Shown: piece after piece, positions 42,687 through 51,857 of the stretch
Position numbering within the stretch: position 1 is the first letter of the stretch
Layout of the letters: each line of letters opens with the position of its first letter
Assembly: GCA_937921485.1 (NCBI GenBank)
Contig: CAKZSV010000057.1
Location: forward strand, 17,825 to 81,824
DNA from: an uncultured bacterium
GTDB taxonomy: Bacteria; Spirochaetota; UBA4802; JAGODF01
DNA: 64,000 nucleotides
Reading direction: 5' to 3'
The notes under the pieces: generated by a model
Seen by the model: only the letters and a program-made list of their open reading frames with translations
Told to the model about the DNA's origin: nothing
Database searches by the model: none
Program-made: the position numbers and the translations under genes

Positions 42687-43679
42687 TCACTTCTGACCGG
42701 CCATTGCGATGATGCAATCAATTACCCGCATCGCCGCCAGGCCGTCTTTCAGCGTGGAATCAGGCGCTGTTTTCTCATCTTTGAATAGCGCCACGGCATC
42801 ATCGAACATTCGTTTGAAATATTCTGTTTTTACAAATGAAATATCTTTCCGGCGGAGCGATTTCATGTGTTCATAATAAGGACTCTCCGCGCTTTCGTAT
42901 TCTTCATAGATGCCATTGCCCGCCACAATCCTGCCGCGCTCAAAACTGAGGTCCACTTCAAAGACGATATGATCCCGGCCGGGACCCGTTTCCAAGAGCA
43001 TGGGTACGGCCCCAGCCTTCATCAAGGCGCATAATGGTTCGCGCGTTGACGCAGCATCCCCCATCACGCTATGCACCAGAAGCTCTTCATTCGCTAGAAA
43101 GCGCAACAAATCAATCATATGGGTGCCGTCATCAAGCAGCGCATCTGCCGCTTTTGAACGATATCCCATATAGACTTTTGCGGCAATCGATACCAGCCTT
43201 CCGTACTGCTGCGATGCAATCACCTTCTTTACATGCGCATAGTTCAGCGCATAGCGGCGTTCGTGATTGATGATGATGCGGGAATGGCTTTTTTCCGCCA
43301 TGTGCGCCATCTCTTCGGCATCGGTGAGAGTGGCAGCCAGCGGCTTTTCGCACACAATGACGGGAATAGTGTGCCCAAGCGCGCATTCGAGGATTGCCCT
43401 ATGCGTGTCCGGAGGCGTTGCGATATGCAGGATGTCGATTTCGCACTCATCGAGCATGCGCGCGCAGTCATCGTACAGAGCATTGCAATTCCAGGCTTTC
43501 CTAAACGCTCTGCGCTTTTCCGAATCCACATCGCAGCCGGCAACGATATCGCAGTCGGGATGCGACATAATCGCCCCCGCATGCGACGCCGGCTTTTCGC
43601 GAAACCTATCGAATTCGAGCGCGGAACCGATTCTTCCAAGCCCGATGATGGCGCATCTGATGCGTTGGAGCGATTTCAT
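42687..43679 (-). CDS. Gfo/Idh/MocA-family NAD(P)-dependent oxidoreductase
   Basis: A 330-residue dehydrogenase. The N-terminal Rossmann motif is CAIIGLGRIGSALE, preceded by a short basic start. The family EKP motif is in VICEKPLAATLTDAEEMAHM (about residues 90-110). A conserved lysine/histidine region follows with RRYALNYAHVKK and DDGTHMIDLLRF. Members oxidise or reduce sugars, cyclitols and related compounds; the substrate cannot be told. I choose the ATG at 43679 (GGGAAG upstream, typical start just before the Rossmann strand). Reading further upstream in frame would add 66 hydrophobic residues of intergenic AT-rich sequence. Confidence 0.88.
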   Translation of the reverse strand: MKSLQRIRCAIIGLGRIGSALEFDRFREKPASHAGAIMSHPDCDIVAGCDVDSEKRRAFRKAWNCNALYDDCARMLDECEIDILHIATPPDTHRAILECALGHTIPVIVCEKPLAATLTDAEEMAHMAEKSHSRIIINHERRYALNYAHVKKVIASQQYGRLVSIAAKVYMGYRSKAADALLDDGTHMIDLLRFLANEELLVHSVMGDAASTREPLCALMKAGAVPMLLETGPGRDHIVFEVDLSFERGRIVAGNGIYEEYESAESPYYEHMKSLRRKDISFVKTEYFKRMFDDAVALFKDEKTAPDSTLKDGLAAMRVIDCIIAMAGQK

Positions 43680-44019
43680 ATGTATCTTCCCGTGCAGGAG
43701 AGCATAAATCCGCTTCCTTATACACGATAAATTTACAACAACAATAGTCTTCCTTAATGAAAAAAAAGCAATTTTCCAAAAAAATTTTGGGAAGCTCATT
43801 AAAATCAAAGTCAGAATGTTTTTTACTGCAATACAATGATAATAAACAATTAGTTTATTGGGAAATAAGATTTTCACCTATAATGCATGTACTACCACAG
43901 TGCATTGCTTATCCACTGATGAGCATATCATTAGCAGAAATCAAAAAAGCATACGATATCCCGCCATATTTTATCATGGTATGATTGTAATGTCCAATTA
44001 TAGAATAAAATTGAGTTTT
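43680..44019. other. AT-rich intergenic stretch
   Basis: No gene is convincing. A plus-strand open frame at 43757-43984 (75 codons) begins with a lysine-rich, low-complexity stretch, has no Shine-Dalgarno and resembles nothing I know; it could be a decayed gene. Confidence 0.35.
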
Positions 44020-44502
44020 TTATGTGAATAATAGTTCTAATGTCCAGGGTATTCCCCACCATATCTTAAACGTAGGGATATTTTCTATACATTTTATGGA
44101 TTTTGCACGGTTTTCATACGGATAAAAATACTCATGTGAGCTGGTGATATCATTTTTTAGAATTTCCTCAAGTACTTCATCCAGATACCGAAACACTGCA
44201 ATGGCCATCACCAACGAAATCGACCGCCGGAAAAAATACCGCATCTCCTGGAAGAAGTTATATTCACTTTCAACAAATTTCACTTTCACGCGGTATTTCT
44301 TTATGGGCAATTTTGTCGTCTCATCATGTCGTTTCTGGTACTGGATGCGTCCATCATCCAGTAGATATGCGGTATATTGTTTACGCATTTTTCGCATCAC
44401 ATGGGATAGAAGCTGTTCCATAGATAATTTTGTTATTTCTTGTGCTTTCACAAGAAGTTGCAGCACTTCTTCGCGCATCACATAGGTTGTGCGGATGAAC
44501 AT
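44020..44502 (-). CDS. Ribbon-helix-helix-like small protein, paralogue 2 of 3
   Basis: A 160-residue homologue of the protein at 19525-20013. The N-terminal strand-helix-helix is RTTYVMREEVLQLLVKAQEI followed by LSMEQLLSHVMRKM. The shared central block is YQKRHD, PIKKYRVKVKF, MRYFFRRSISLVMAIAV, and the C-terminus has IWWGIP. GGAGG lies 10 bases before the ATG. It is monocistronic. The strand-helix-helix start suggests dimeric DNA binding like Arc or MetJ, while the conserved core after residue 60 is of unknown fold. Function unknown. Confidence 0.75.
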   Translation of the reverse strand: MFIRTTYVMREEVLQLLVKAQEITKLSMEQLLSHVMRKMRKQYTAYLLDDGRIQYQKRHDETTKLPIKKYRVKVKFVESEYNFFQEMRYFFRRSISLVMAIAVFRYLDEVLEEILKNDITSSHEYFYPYENRAKSIKCIENIPTFKIWWGIPWTLELLFT

Positions 44503-44651
44503 GGCAATATCCTCCTCAATTATAAAATTCTTTTTTCTCTTTATTAATACGATGTAAATGGCAAAATTAGAAAATTTTTTTTGAAAAATTTTTAGATATC
44601 GGAGTTTTTCTTCGTATTAATAAGCGGAAGCGTACTTTTTTTCTCATAAGA

Positions 44652-46817
44652 TCAGACATCAAAACAGATGAGACAGATATCGTCATCAAATGAATCTCTG
44701 CCCTGATATGCCCGGGCATGCGCAAGAATTTTTTCTATGAAATCGGCAGGCTTTTGCCCGCAGTTCTGTCTGATGAGCATCAGCATTTCGGTGTCGCCAT
44801 AATACGCATCGCCGTCATCGCGCTTTCTTATATCCGCGATGCCATCGGTGTAGAAAACCAGCCTCCCACCCGGGCTTACTTGCCGCTCGCAATTACGGAA
44901 CTCCTTACCCCTTAAGCGAAGTTCGCTTCCTTCCATGATTCCCAGCGGGATACTCTTCGCAGCATCAAGGAAAACAATTGAATCATTTTCTAACAGTATC
45001 GGAGGATTATGCCCGGCGTTGCAGTACATCAGCGTATGTTTAATAAAATCAAAGATACCATAGAACGCAGTGATAAAATTGTCTCCCGAGTATATGCGAA
45101 TATTATCGTTTAAATACTCAAGCATAACAGCGGGATTTTCCTTGCGTGCGCCTGCCTGAAGTATGAAGCTTTTCAGCATCGATGTAATGAGGGCCGCCGG
45201 CACCCCGTGCCCGGATACATCGCTCATAAAAATGCCGATATTATCGCTGTCACGGAAATGGATATAATCGAAAAAATCGCCCCCAACCTGCTCCATCGGA
45301 AGATAGTGCGCCGCGATATTAAGATTGCCGGGGGGAACGCGCGGAATGAGCTGATGTTGAATCCTGCGCGCGAGTTCAAGCTCCTCCAAAATGAGATTCT
45401 GCGTTTCGACCAGTCTTTCGTTCACAGCTTCAAGCTCCTCGAATGCGGCCTGAAGCTCCTCTGTCCGATCAAGCACTTTTTGCTCTAAATTTTTGTTTAA
45501 ATCTCTGAGTTCTTCCTTCATATTCTCAACGGCAGTCAGTGCGCCTGTGAAGCGCATCGACAATAGATGCGATTGAGAAAAAATGAATACAAAAAGTCCG
45601 TATGGCGCGAGATTTGTAGTGTTGATAATCTGCGCATTGTACAAAACGTCGTTTATTCCCGTGAGATAAAAGGCGGACATTCCTGTAAGAGCAATCAAAG
45701 CGCCTTTCCGGTTTCGAAACGAAGCACGCGTCAGGCAATAGATTATATAGCCGCCACCCAGAAGGACATACACATCATACGCCGGTTTTAATACACTATA
45801 AGTTTTCAAATTAAAAAATATAAACAGTAAGGCATACGCAATACCGATTGCAACGATAATGCGTACGGGAATTTTCTTCAGTTCAGAGGGATATAATGCT
45901 CCCACGAAAAGGGCAATGACGGCAATGACGCTAAAGGAAGTGATATACTCCATTTTCGCAAGAAATTCCCATCCGACGGCGGGAAACCAGTGCACCAGTA
46001 TGCGCTCGTTGATGATGAACGACCTCAAACTCATCATAAGCGCCAAAACGGCAAAATAGAGCGTGGCAATTTCTTTCTTTCTCAGGAGATATAATCCCAC
46101 ATGATACATCCCCATGATGATGATTGCGCCGGCAATGAAAAACGCAAGAAGCAAACCTCGTTCCCGCATCTCAGCAAGCTGGTCATACCTACCAAAGCGG
46201 ATACTTTCCCACAACCCACCCTTTCGGTGATGATAATTCGACACCTGAATTACAATATCAAGATATCTTTCCCCGGTCGTGCACTGCACTTCATTGTCGG
46301 GAATTGATGCAACCAGCGGAAGGTATTGCGGAACAGCGCTTTGCGAATCATTGCTCACCGTGCCATTTGTCGCAATGAGAGAGCCGTTCACCCAAAGCTT
46401 GTAGGAAGTGGCGACATCTAACATTTTGATACCCAGCTTCCGTGCCTCGCATCCGACATGCACACGAAGCTTATAGGTGGCAAAACCAGCCCCGGATAAT
46501 GTCGCTGCACCAATCTTTGTGTCATTCCAGATGCCCGGCACTTCAACAAAAGAATCCGTTTTTCCGCATGCACCGCGCGTGAAATCATCGGGAGTGCAGA
46601 GTTTTCCCCAGTAAAATTCCCATTGCCCGTCCAGAGCAACAGCACCCTTTTGTTCAAAATTATAGCTTCGAAGGTCGATCTCTCCGCGCTGTGCTGAAAT
46701 TTTTTCGGAATTTTTTACCGCGCAGGCGGGCACCGTCAGCATTATGACAGCAAAAATTGTAAAAATAATGCATTTGATTACATATCCCTTCCACGTCGTT
46801 TGAATTGCTATTGCCAT
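44652..46817 (-). CDS. 7TM-DISM sensor with SpoIIE/PP2C phosphatase output
   Basis: A 721-residue membrane signalling protein. A signal/anchor helix is at about 13-33. A periplasmic 7TMR-DISMED2-like beta domain (about 45-200) contains LDGQWEFYWGKL and VEVPGIWND. Seven transmembrane helices span about 215-430, a coiled coil about 435-490, and a PP2C-type SpoIIE domain runs to the end: ARRIQHQLIPR, GGDFFDYI, FMSDVSGHGVPAALI, NAGHNPP, YTDGIADIR, DDDICLI. The aspartates needed for two metal ions are all present. Such proteins dephosphorylate anti-anti-sigma factors in response to an extracellular signal. No STAS or anti-sigma gene is adjacent. Confidence 0.93.
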   Translation of the reverse strand: MAIAIQTTWKGYVIKCIIFTIFAVIMLTVPACAVKNSEKISAQRGEIDLRSYNFEQKGAVALDGQWEFYWGKLCTPDDFTRGACGKTDSFVEVPGIWNDTKIGAATLSGAGFATYKLRVHVGCEARKLGIKMLDVATSYKLWVNGSLIATNGTVSNDSQSAVPQYLPLVASIPDNEVQCTTGERYLDIVIQVSNYHHRKGGLWESIRFGRYDQLAEMRERGLLLAFFIAGAIIIMGMYHVGLYLLRKKEIATLYFAVLALMMSLRSFIINERILVHWFPAVGWEFLAKMEYITSFSVIAVIALFVGALYPSELKKIPVRIIVAIGIAYALLFIFFNLKTYSVLKPAYDVYVLLGGGYIIYCLTRASFRNRKGALIALTGMSAFYLTGINDVLYNAQIINTTNLAPYGLFVFIFSQSHLLSMRFTGALTAVENMKEELRDLNKNLEQKVLDRTEELQAAFEELEAVNERLVETQNLILEELELARRIQHQLIPRVPPGNLNIAAHYLPMEQVGGDFFDYIHFRDSDNIGIFMSDVSGHGVPAALITSMLKSFILQAGARKENPAVMLEYLNDNIRIYSGDNFITAFYGIFDFIKHTLMYCNAGHNPPILLENDSIVFLDAAKSIPLGIMEGSELRLRGKEFRNCERQVSPGGRLVFYTDGIADIRKRDDGDAYYGDTEMLMLIRQNCGQKPADFIEKILAHARAYQGRDSFDDDICLICFDV

Positions 46818-46999
46818 ATCTCTTTACATTAACTCCAAAATAATAACAACATTTCCTTTCTAATCCGTCAACAATAAAGTTTTTCTCTTTGAAATTAAAA
46901 ATTCATAAACAACTTGATTATAACAGAAGAAAGTTCTTTACATTATTAACAGATAAATTAAGCACGTACCTCATCCAAACAGCACGGCAGATTAAGCAC

Positions 47000-47926
47000 A
47001 TGCAAAAAATCGGCATCATCGTCAATCCCCACGCAAAGAAGAACGAAAAGCAGAACAATAAATCCACCGAGCTTTTCCGTGCCATCGGAGGGGAACTGGT
47101 CGAAGTGCGCACCACGCAAAACCTGGATGAAATTTTCACCGTTGCAGAAGAATTTAAAAAAAAGAAAATCGATTATCTTGCCATCTCCGGAGGTGACGGC
47201 ACCCTGCATCATGTCCTGTCACGATTCATTCTGGTGTACCGAAATAAAGATATTCCTCCTATCGTCATTCTCAAGGGAGGCACCATGGACACCATCTCGC
47301 GTTCCATTAACTTAAAAGGAAAAGGGCCTGAAATATTACGCCGCCTGGTTGATACTATCAAACAGGATAAGCCCATCACCACGCAGTATCGCAATACCAT
47401 GAAAATCGGCGATAAATACGGCTTTCTATTCGGTCTCGGCATCACCTCGAATTTCCTTGTGGAATACTACCGCGGCGGCGACACGGGACCATGGAAAGCG
47501 GTGAAGGTGACTCTCGGCGGCATCATCAAGGGAATTTTCAACACTAACGCAGGACTTTTCCGTCGGTTAAACGCACGCGTGACTATCGATGGCTATGAGC
47601 TTCCGTTCAATGATTTTTTAGGCATCCTTGCGGCAACCGTCGAAAACATCGGAATCGGATTTAATGCTCTGTATCGCGCCTACGAAAAGGACTATGCGTT
47701 TCATGTGCTCGCCACCGGCATGAAGCCCACTGAAGTAGTGTTCCGCGTCTGGAATCTTAAAGTCGGCAGGAAAATTCATCATCCTCTTCATTTCGACGAT
47801 ATCGCATCAACAATTGTGGTGCATATCCCCCGAAGGTTTCAATACATGATGGATGGAGAGCTTTACGAATCGAGTGGCGAATTGATAGTTAAAGCAGGTC
47901 CACGTGTCCGTATTGTATATGTATAG
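47000..47926 (+). CDS. Diacylglycerol kinase family lipid kinase
   Basis: A 308-residue protein of the DAGK catalytic/YegS/LCB5 family. IGIIVNPHAKKN is at the start, ISGGDGTLHHVL forms the nucleotide-binding GGDGT loop (about residues 60-70), LKGGTMDTIS follows, and a C-terminal beta domain ends with MMDGELYESSGELIV. It phosphorylates a lipid head group such as diacylglycerol. The usual GTxN after the second glycine loop is GTMD here. I prefer the ATG at 47000, just before the first strand; an upstream TTG would add 37 unlikely residues. It is followed after 9 bases by an aldehyde ferredoxin oxidoreductase gene, presumably in the same transcript. Confidence 0.82.
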   Translation: MQKIGIIVNPHAKKNEKQNNKSTELFRAIGGELVEVRTTQNLDEIFTVAEEFKKKKIDYLAISGGDGTLHHVLSRFILVYRNKDIPPIVILKGGTMDTISRSINLKGKGPEILRRLVDTIKQDKPITTQYRNTMKIGDKYGFLFGLGITSNFLVEYYRGGDTGPWKAVKVTLGGIIKGIFNTNAGLFRRLNARVTIDGYELPFNDFLGILAATVENIGIGFNALYRAYEKDYAFHVLATGMKPTEVVFRVWNLKVGRKIHHPLHFDDIASTIVVHIPRRFQYMMDGELYESSGELIVKAGPRVRIVYV

Positions 47927-47935
47927 GAGCAAATT

Positions 47936-49705
47936 ATGTTCGGCATCAGAAAAAAACGCGAAATGAACGGCTGGCGCGGAAAAATACTGCGAATTGAGTT
48001 AAGCCCTCGAAGTGTGAGCTTTGAGTTGCCTCCAATCGAAATGTACGAAAAATGGATCGGCGGCAAGGGTCTTGCCGGATACTACATCAGGCCGCACATC
48101 ACGCGCGCATTCGACGATCCGGCGATGCCGCTTTGTTTTTTCACCGGACCTCTCGTCGATACTCCCGCCCCGACTTCCGGGCGAATGACGATCGCATCGC
48201 GCTCGCCGCTTACCGGCACCGTGGGCGATACCTCCGCCGGAGGACTTTTAGGCACCCACATCAAGCGCGCGGGACTTGACGGCATCATCATCACCGGAAA
48301 AAGCGTCGAACCCGTCGGGATCATCATACAGGATGATGATATACGCTTCATGGATGCATCACATCTGCGCGGAAAACCGATTTCTGAAAGAATGTCGCTC
48401 ATTCCCGGCGAAGGGCCGGTAGCGCTCATAGGTCCGTCAGCGGAAAACGGCGTGCTATTCTCTTCGATTATGATCGACGGCCATTATTCATCGGGACGCG
48501 GAGGCCTGGGATGTGTGATGGCTTCGAAAAATCTCCTGTACCTTCGGGTGCACGGCAGTTCGAAAACATCCGTGTTCGATGATGAATCGCTTCGGCGCGC
48601 GCGCGAAGAGATCATGCGCCTGGTTGCGGCCTCGCCCGCACTTTCCGGAGAATTCGGCTTTTCAAACTTCGGCACTGGCGCGCTTTTGGACCTTGTCAAT
48701 GCGCGCAGGATGACGCCGTCGAACAATTTCACTGAAACGTATTTCCCCGAAGCCGGCATGGTCAATGCCTACCGCTATCGCGAGCGTTATTCCACGAAAA
48801 AAACAGGCTGCGCGGGATGCCAGATTCTCTGCAAAAAGAAAGGCGCCGATGGCTCCATCATTCCCGAGTTTGAAACGATGTCGCATTTCACGGCACTTCT
48901 GGGCAATACCGACATCGACGCGGTGGTCGAAGCGAATCGCATCTGCAATGAAGCGGGCATGGACACCATCAGCGCCGCGGTGACGCTTTCGGCATATTCA
49001 GAAATTACGGGAGAAACACTTGTACCGAAACGCATCATCGAACTGCTCGAAGCAATCGCACAATCCAAAGGCGAAGGAGCACTTTTGAAAGAAGGCTCAT
49101 TCCGCTACGCGCAGAGAATGGGAAAGCCCGATGCGTCGATGTCCGTGAAAAAGCTTGAGCTTCCCGCATACGATCCCCGCGGCGCGTACGGCATGGCGCT
49201 CGCCTATGCAATGTCCACCCGCGGCGGATGTCATCTGCGCGCCTATCCCATTTCGCACGAAATTCTGCGGAAGCCTGTTGCCACCGATCGGTTTTCCTTC
49301 AGCGGCAAAGCGCGCATCATCAAAATTTCCGAAGATTTAAACGCCGTGATTGATTCGCTTACTGCGTGTAAGTTTATTTTTTTCGCGGCTACCCTCGAAG
49401 AATTCGCCCTCGCCTTCAAAGGAGCAACCGGTCTTTCTGCCACAGCTCAGGAACTGCTTCGTGCCGGCGAGCGCATCTACTACCACGACCGCCTTATGAA
49501 CTCGCTCAACGGCTTTTCTGCCGATGACGACGATCTGCCCGCGCGCTTTTTTACCATGCCCGGCAGTTCCGGTGACGGCATTGAAATACCGCCAATCGAC
49601 CGACATGCTTTTCTTTCCGCGCGCGCGGCGTACTACGCAATCCGCGGCCTTGATGAACAGGGACATCCTGCCGAAAAAAAATTAAAGGAGCTGGGCCTGA
49701 TATGA
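47936..49705 (+). CDS. Tungsten-type aldehyde ferredoxin oxidoreductase
   Basis: A 589-residue AOR-family enzyme that oxidises aldehydes to carboxylic acids, or reduces acids, with ferredoxin. An N-terminal domain has GWRGKILRIEL, KWIGGKGLAGYYI, GPLVDTPAPTSGRMT and SSGRGGLGCVMASKNL (about residues 10-200), which bind the tungstopterin. The [4Fe-4S] ligands are in TGCAGCQILCKK with a late cysteine in DSLTACKFIFF. AGGAG is 6 bases before the ATG. Length fits the family (about 600). The 3' end overlaps the next gene by 4 bases (ATGA). The aldehyde is unknown; the neighbouring aldolase could supply it. Confidence 0.9.
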   Translation: MFGIRKKREMNGWRGKILRIELSPRSVSFELPPIEMYEKWIGGKGLAGYYIRPHITRAFDDPAMPLCFFTGPLVDTPAPTSGRMTIASRSPLTGTVGDTSAGGLLGTHIKRAGLDGIIITGKSVEPVGIIIQDDDIRFMDASHLRGKPISERMSLIPGEGPVALIGPSAENGVLFSSIMIDGHYSSGRGGLGCVMASKNLLYLRVHGSSKTSVFDDESLRRAREEIMRLVAASPALSGEFGFSNFGTGALLDLVNARRMTPSNNFTETYFPEAGMVNAYRYRERYSTKKTGCAGCQILCKKKGADGSIIPEFETMSHFTALLGNTDIDAVVEANRICNEAGMDTISAAVTLSAYSEITGETLVPKRIIELLEAIAQSKGEGALLKEGSFRYAQRMGKPDASMSVKKLELPAYDPRGAYGMALAYAMSTRGGCHLRAYPISHEILRKPVATDRFSFSGKARIIKISEDLNAVIDSLTACKFIFFAATLEEFALAFKGATGLSATAQELLRAGERIYYHDRLMNSLNGFSADDDDLPARFFTMPGSSGDGIEIPPIDRHAFLSARAAYYAIRGLDEQGHPAEKKLKELGLI

Positions 49706-50862
49706 GAGAGCTTTTGAAAAAATTCGAGTCCAGGCTCATCAATCAAGGCCTTTGCGAGGACGGCCACATCCTCTTTGCAGCGTTAGACGATGACATATTC
49801 TGGAACAAAAACGGCAGCGCAGCTTCATTATTGGAAGAAGTAATTGCGGGGCTGAATATCGCAAGCATCCTTTTTGCAAAACCCGCAGAGCCGTATTTTT
49901 CAATTCTAAATGCGCTTGCCGATAAAGCGGCCAATGGCTTTTTTGTTCCCAAAGACAGCGAAACCCGCACCTTTTTTCACGACATTCCGGTGACAGATAT
50001 TTTCGATGCACAAACAATCATCGCTGCCTTGCGAAGGCGACGCTCGATTTACATCAAGGATCGCGGCATCATCACCTATGGCACCATCAGCCCCGAGCAG
50101 GCGTTTGTGGTGTACAGCTCCACCTGTTTTTCTTCATATGTAAAATTTTTTTCTGATATCTTATATGGCACCATGCTAGATGATGCGCACAATGATATTG
50201 CCTTAATGGAAGCTACGCGATATGTACAATTTTTATCCGAATGCAAAGACAGCATATCCCTGCGCAAAGGCCCTTTTACCGCGCGCGATGAAATCACTAA
50301 CGCGATGATTGAAGCCGGGAACGCAACGGTACACTGCCGGCTTGTGGATTCGTATTTCGGCAATATCTCGTACTTCAACGGCGATTCCATCTTCATCAGC
50401 CAGACTGCGAGCTCTCTCGATGATCTGGCCGGATGCATCGACGAATGTCCGCTGGATGGCTCAAGCTGCGCGGGCATCACCGCATCAAGCGAGTTTACCG
50501 CGCACCGTGAAATATACGCCCGGACAAACGCGCATGCGATTCTTCATGGCCACCCGAAATTTTCGGTCATCATGTCGATGCAGTGCAATAAAAAACCATG
50601 CGAGTTCGAGAATGAATGCTACCGGCGTTGCCCGGAAAAACGATGGATTGACGATGTGCCAATTGTTCCGGGAGAAATCGGAACAGGGAAATTCGGACTC
50701 TGCCACACGCTTCCCCCCGCGCTTGAAAAATCGAAGGGAGCCATTGTCTATGGGCATGGGCTCTTTACCACGGGAGAAAATGATTTCCGTGAAGCATTTG
50801 AAACGATGTACAATATCGAAATGATGTGCGCCCGGCGATACGTCGATCTATTGCGCGGGTGA
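49702..50862 (+). CDS. Class II aldolase/adducin-family protein with duplicated domain
   Basis: A 386-residue protein. The C-terminal half (about 195-386) is a class II aldolase domain with metal-binding histidines in HAILHGHPKF and GAIVYGHGLFTTG and a glutamate in the FTAHREIYAR helix. The N-terminal half looks like a degenerate copy of the same fold (DRGIITYGTISPEQAFVVY), without the histidines. Cysteine-rich CNKKPCEFENECYRRCPEKR in the active half is unusual and could bind a metal. Typical members cleave sugar phosphates to aldehydes such as lactaldehyde. It overlaps the AOR gene by 4 bases, suggesting that AOR handles its aldehyde product. The stop directly abuts the convergent gene. Confidence 0.8.
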   Translation: MRELLKKFESRLINQGLCEDGHILFAALDDDIFWNKNGSAASLLEEVIAGLNIASILFAKPAEPYFSILNALADKAANGFFVPKDSETRTFFHDIPVTDIFDAQTIIAALRRRRSIYIKDRGIITYGTISPEQAFVVYSSTCFSSYVKFFSDILYGTMLDDAHNDIALMEATRYVQFLSECKDSISLRKGPFTARDEITNAMIEAGNATVHCRLVDSYFGNISYFNGDSIFISQTASSLDDLAGCIDECPLDGSSCAGITASSEFTAHREIYARTNAHAILHGHPKFSVIMSMQCNKKPCEFENECYRRCPEKRWIDDVPIVPGEIGTGKFGLCHTLPPALEKSKGAIVYGHGLFTTGENDFREAFETMYNIEMMCARRYVDLLRG

Positions 50863-51855
50863 TTAAAACACTGATCGGGAATGCACGCTGAGTCCCTTTA
50901 CCGGCATAGGGCGTGATTGCCTCAGTACGTGGTACACGTTTTTTGCGTTCCCGAAAGCAAGGCTCCGAAATAATTCAGCATCCATCACATTGTAATGAAA
51001 CCCGCGATTATTCAGCCGTTCTGAAAATTCCGCCCGGGGATACTCGTTTTGAAAAAAAGATGCGGTTCTAAGGACAATTGATGTTGCATCGAAAGGAAGC
51101 GCGCGAATATTTTTCAGAAAGTTTTCCGGATACTCGCGAAAATACTCCTCTGCGTTTGAAAGATAGAGCACGCGGAAGGCAATATGCATCTTTTCCGCTT
51201 CCCTGGCAATTTCTTTAAGCGCTACATCCCCTTCGAGCTTCCCTGTGCGCACAAGGATTTTTCCCTCATGCGCCCTGCTGCGCATAATGCTGAAAAGGAA
51301 ATCATCGTCGAAACAGGTGCGATATGATAATTTCCGGGATAACTCATCGAGCAGCGCGAAATAGCGCGTCATATAATCCACGCCCATCTCCCAGGTCTGT
51401 TGATAATACGAAACGGAAATATTATGGGCATCAGGCATCTGGGCGATAATCTCATACGCGCGGCGCTTCCCCCGCATGCTCCAGAGCGTCCTGAATTCAG
51501 AAAAGTTTTTTGAATACTTTAATAATTCAAGATGAATAATATTCGACGCGAAAACGCGTTTGGTACAATCAACAAGCCAGATGCGCTCGCTTTTTGCCCA
51601 GGATGCTAAAATCAGGTTTTGCACGCCGCCCACGCCAAGATATCCGCCTCCGATATTTTTTACAAACGGGAAAAAGAGGTCAATGCGCGCTTCATTCGGC
51701 GCGATGTTTATGGGTTTATCCCAGATCGAATCATTGCACAATTCTCTTTCGGGCGATTTCGCGTCATCAGACACATAGCGGCATGGTGCTGCATGGACCA
51801 CAACTGCAAGCAATAATAGCAATCGCACGAAATTATTTTTCCTGAAAAAGATCAT
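50863..51855 (-). CDS. Secreted protein of unknown function (LIC_10091-like?)
   Basis: A 330-residue protein with an N-terminal signal sequence (FVRLLLLLAVVVHAAPC). A cysteine follows, but the preceding residues are not a good lipobox. The mature part has the conserved-looking blocks GGGYLGVGGVQNLILASW and ERIWLVDCTKRVFASNIIH, which resemble a family annotated in Leptospira as LIC_10091. I am not certain of this name and do not know a function. It lies 3 bases after pbpC in the same direction, so it is probably the last gene of the pbpC/alpha-2-macroglobulin operon. Confidence 0.6.
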   Translation of the reverse strand: MIFFRKNNFVRLLLLLAVVVHAAPCRYVSDDAKSPERELCNDSIWDKPINIAPNEARIDLFFPFVKNIGGGYLGVGGVQNLILASWAKSERIWLVDCTKRVFASNIIHLELLKYSKNFSEFRTLWSMRGKRRAYEIIAQMPDAHNISVSYYQQTWEMGVDYMTRYFALLDELSRKLSYRTCFDDDFLFSIMRSRAHEGKILVRTGKLEGDVALKEIAREAEKMHIAFRVLYLSNAEEYFREYPENFLKNIRALPFDATSIVLRTASFFQNEYPRAEFSERLNNRGFHYNVMDAELFRSLAFGNAKNVYHVLRQSRPMPVKGLSVHSRSVF

Positions 51856-51857
51856 CT

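Noticed and set aside
43757..43984. A 75-codon open frame between the oxidoreductase and the RHH-like gene
   Set aside because: Lysine-rich low-complexity start in an AT-rich region and no ribosome binding site; kept only as a note on that stretch.
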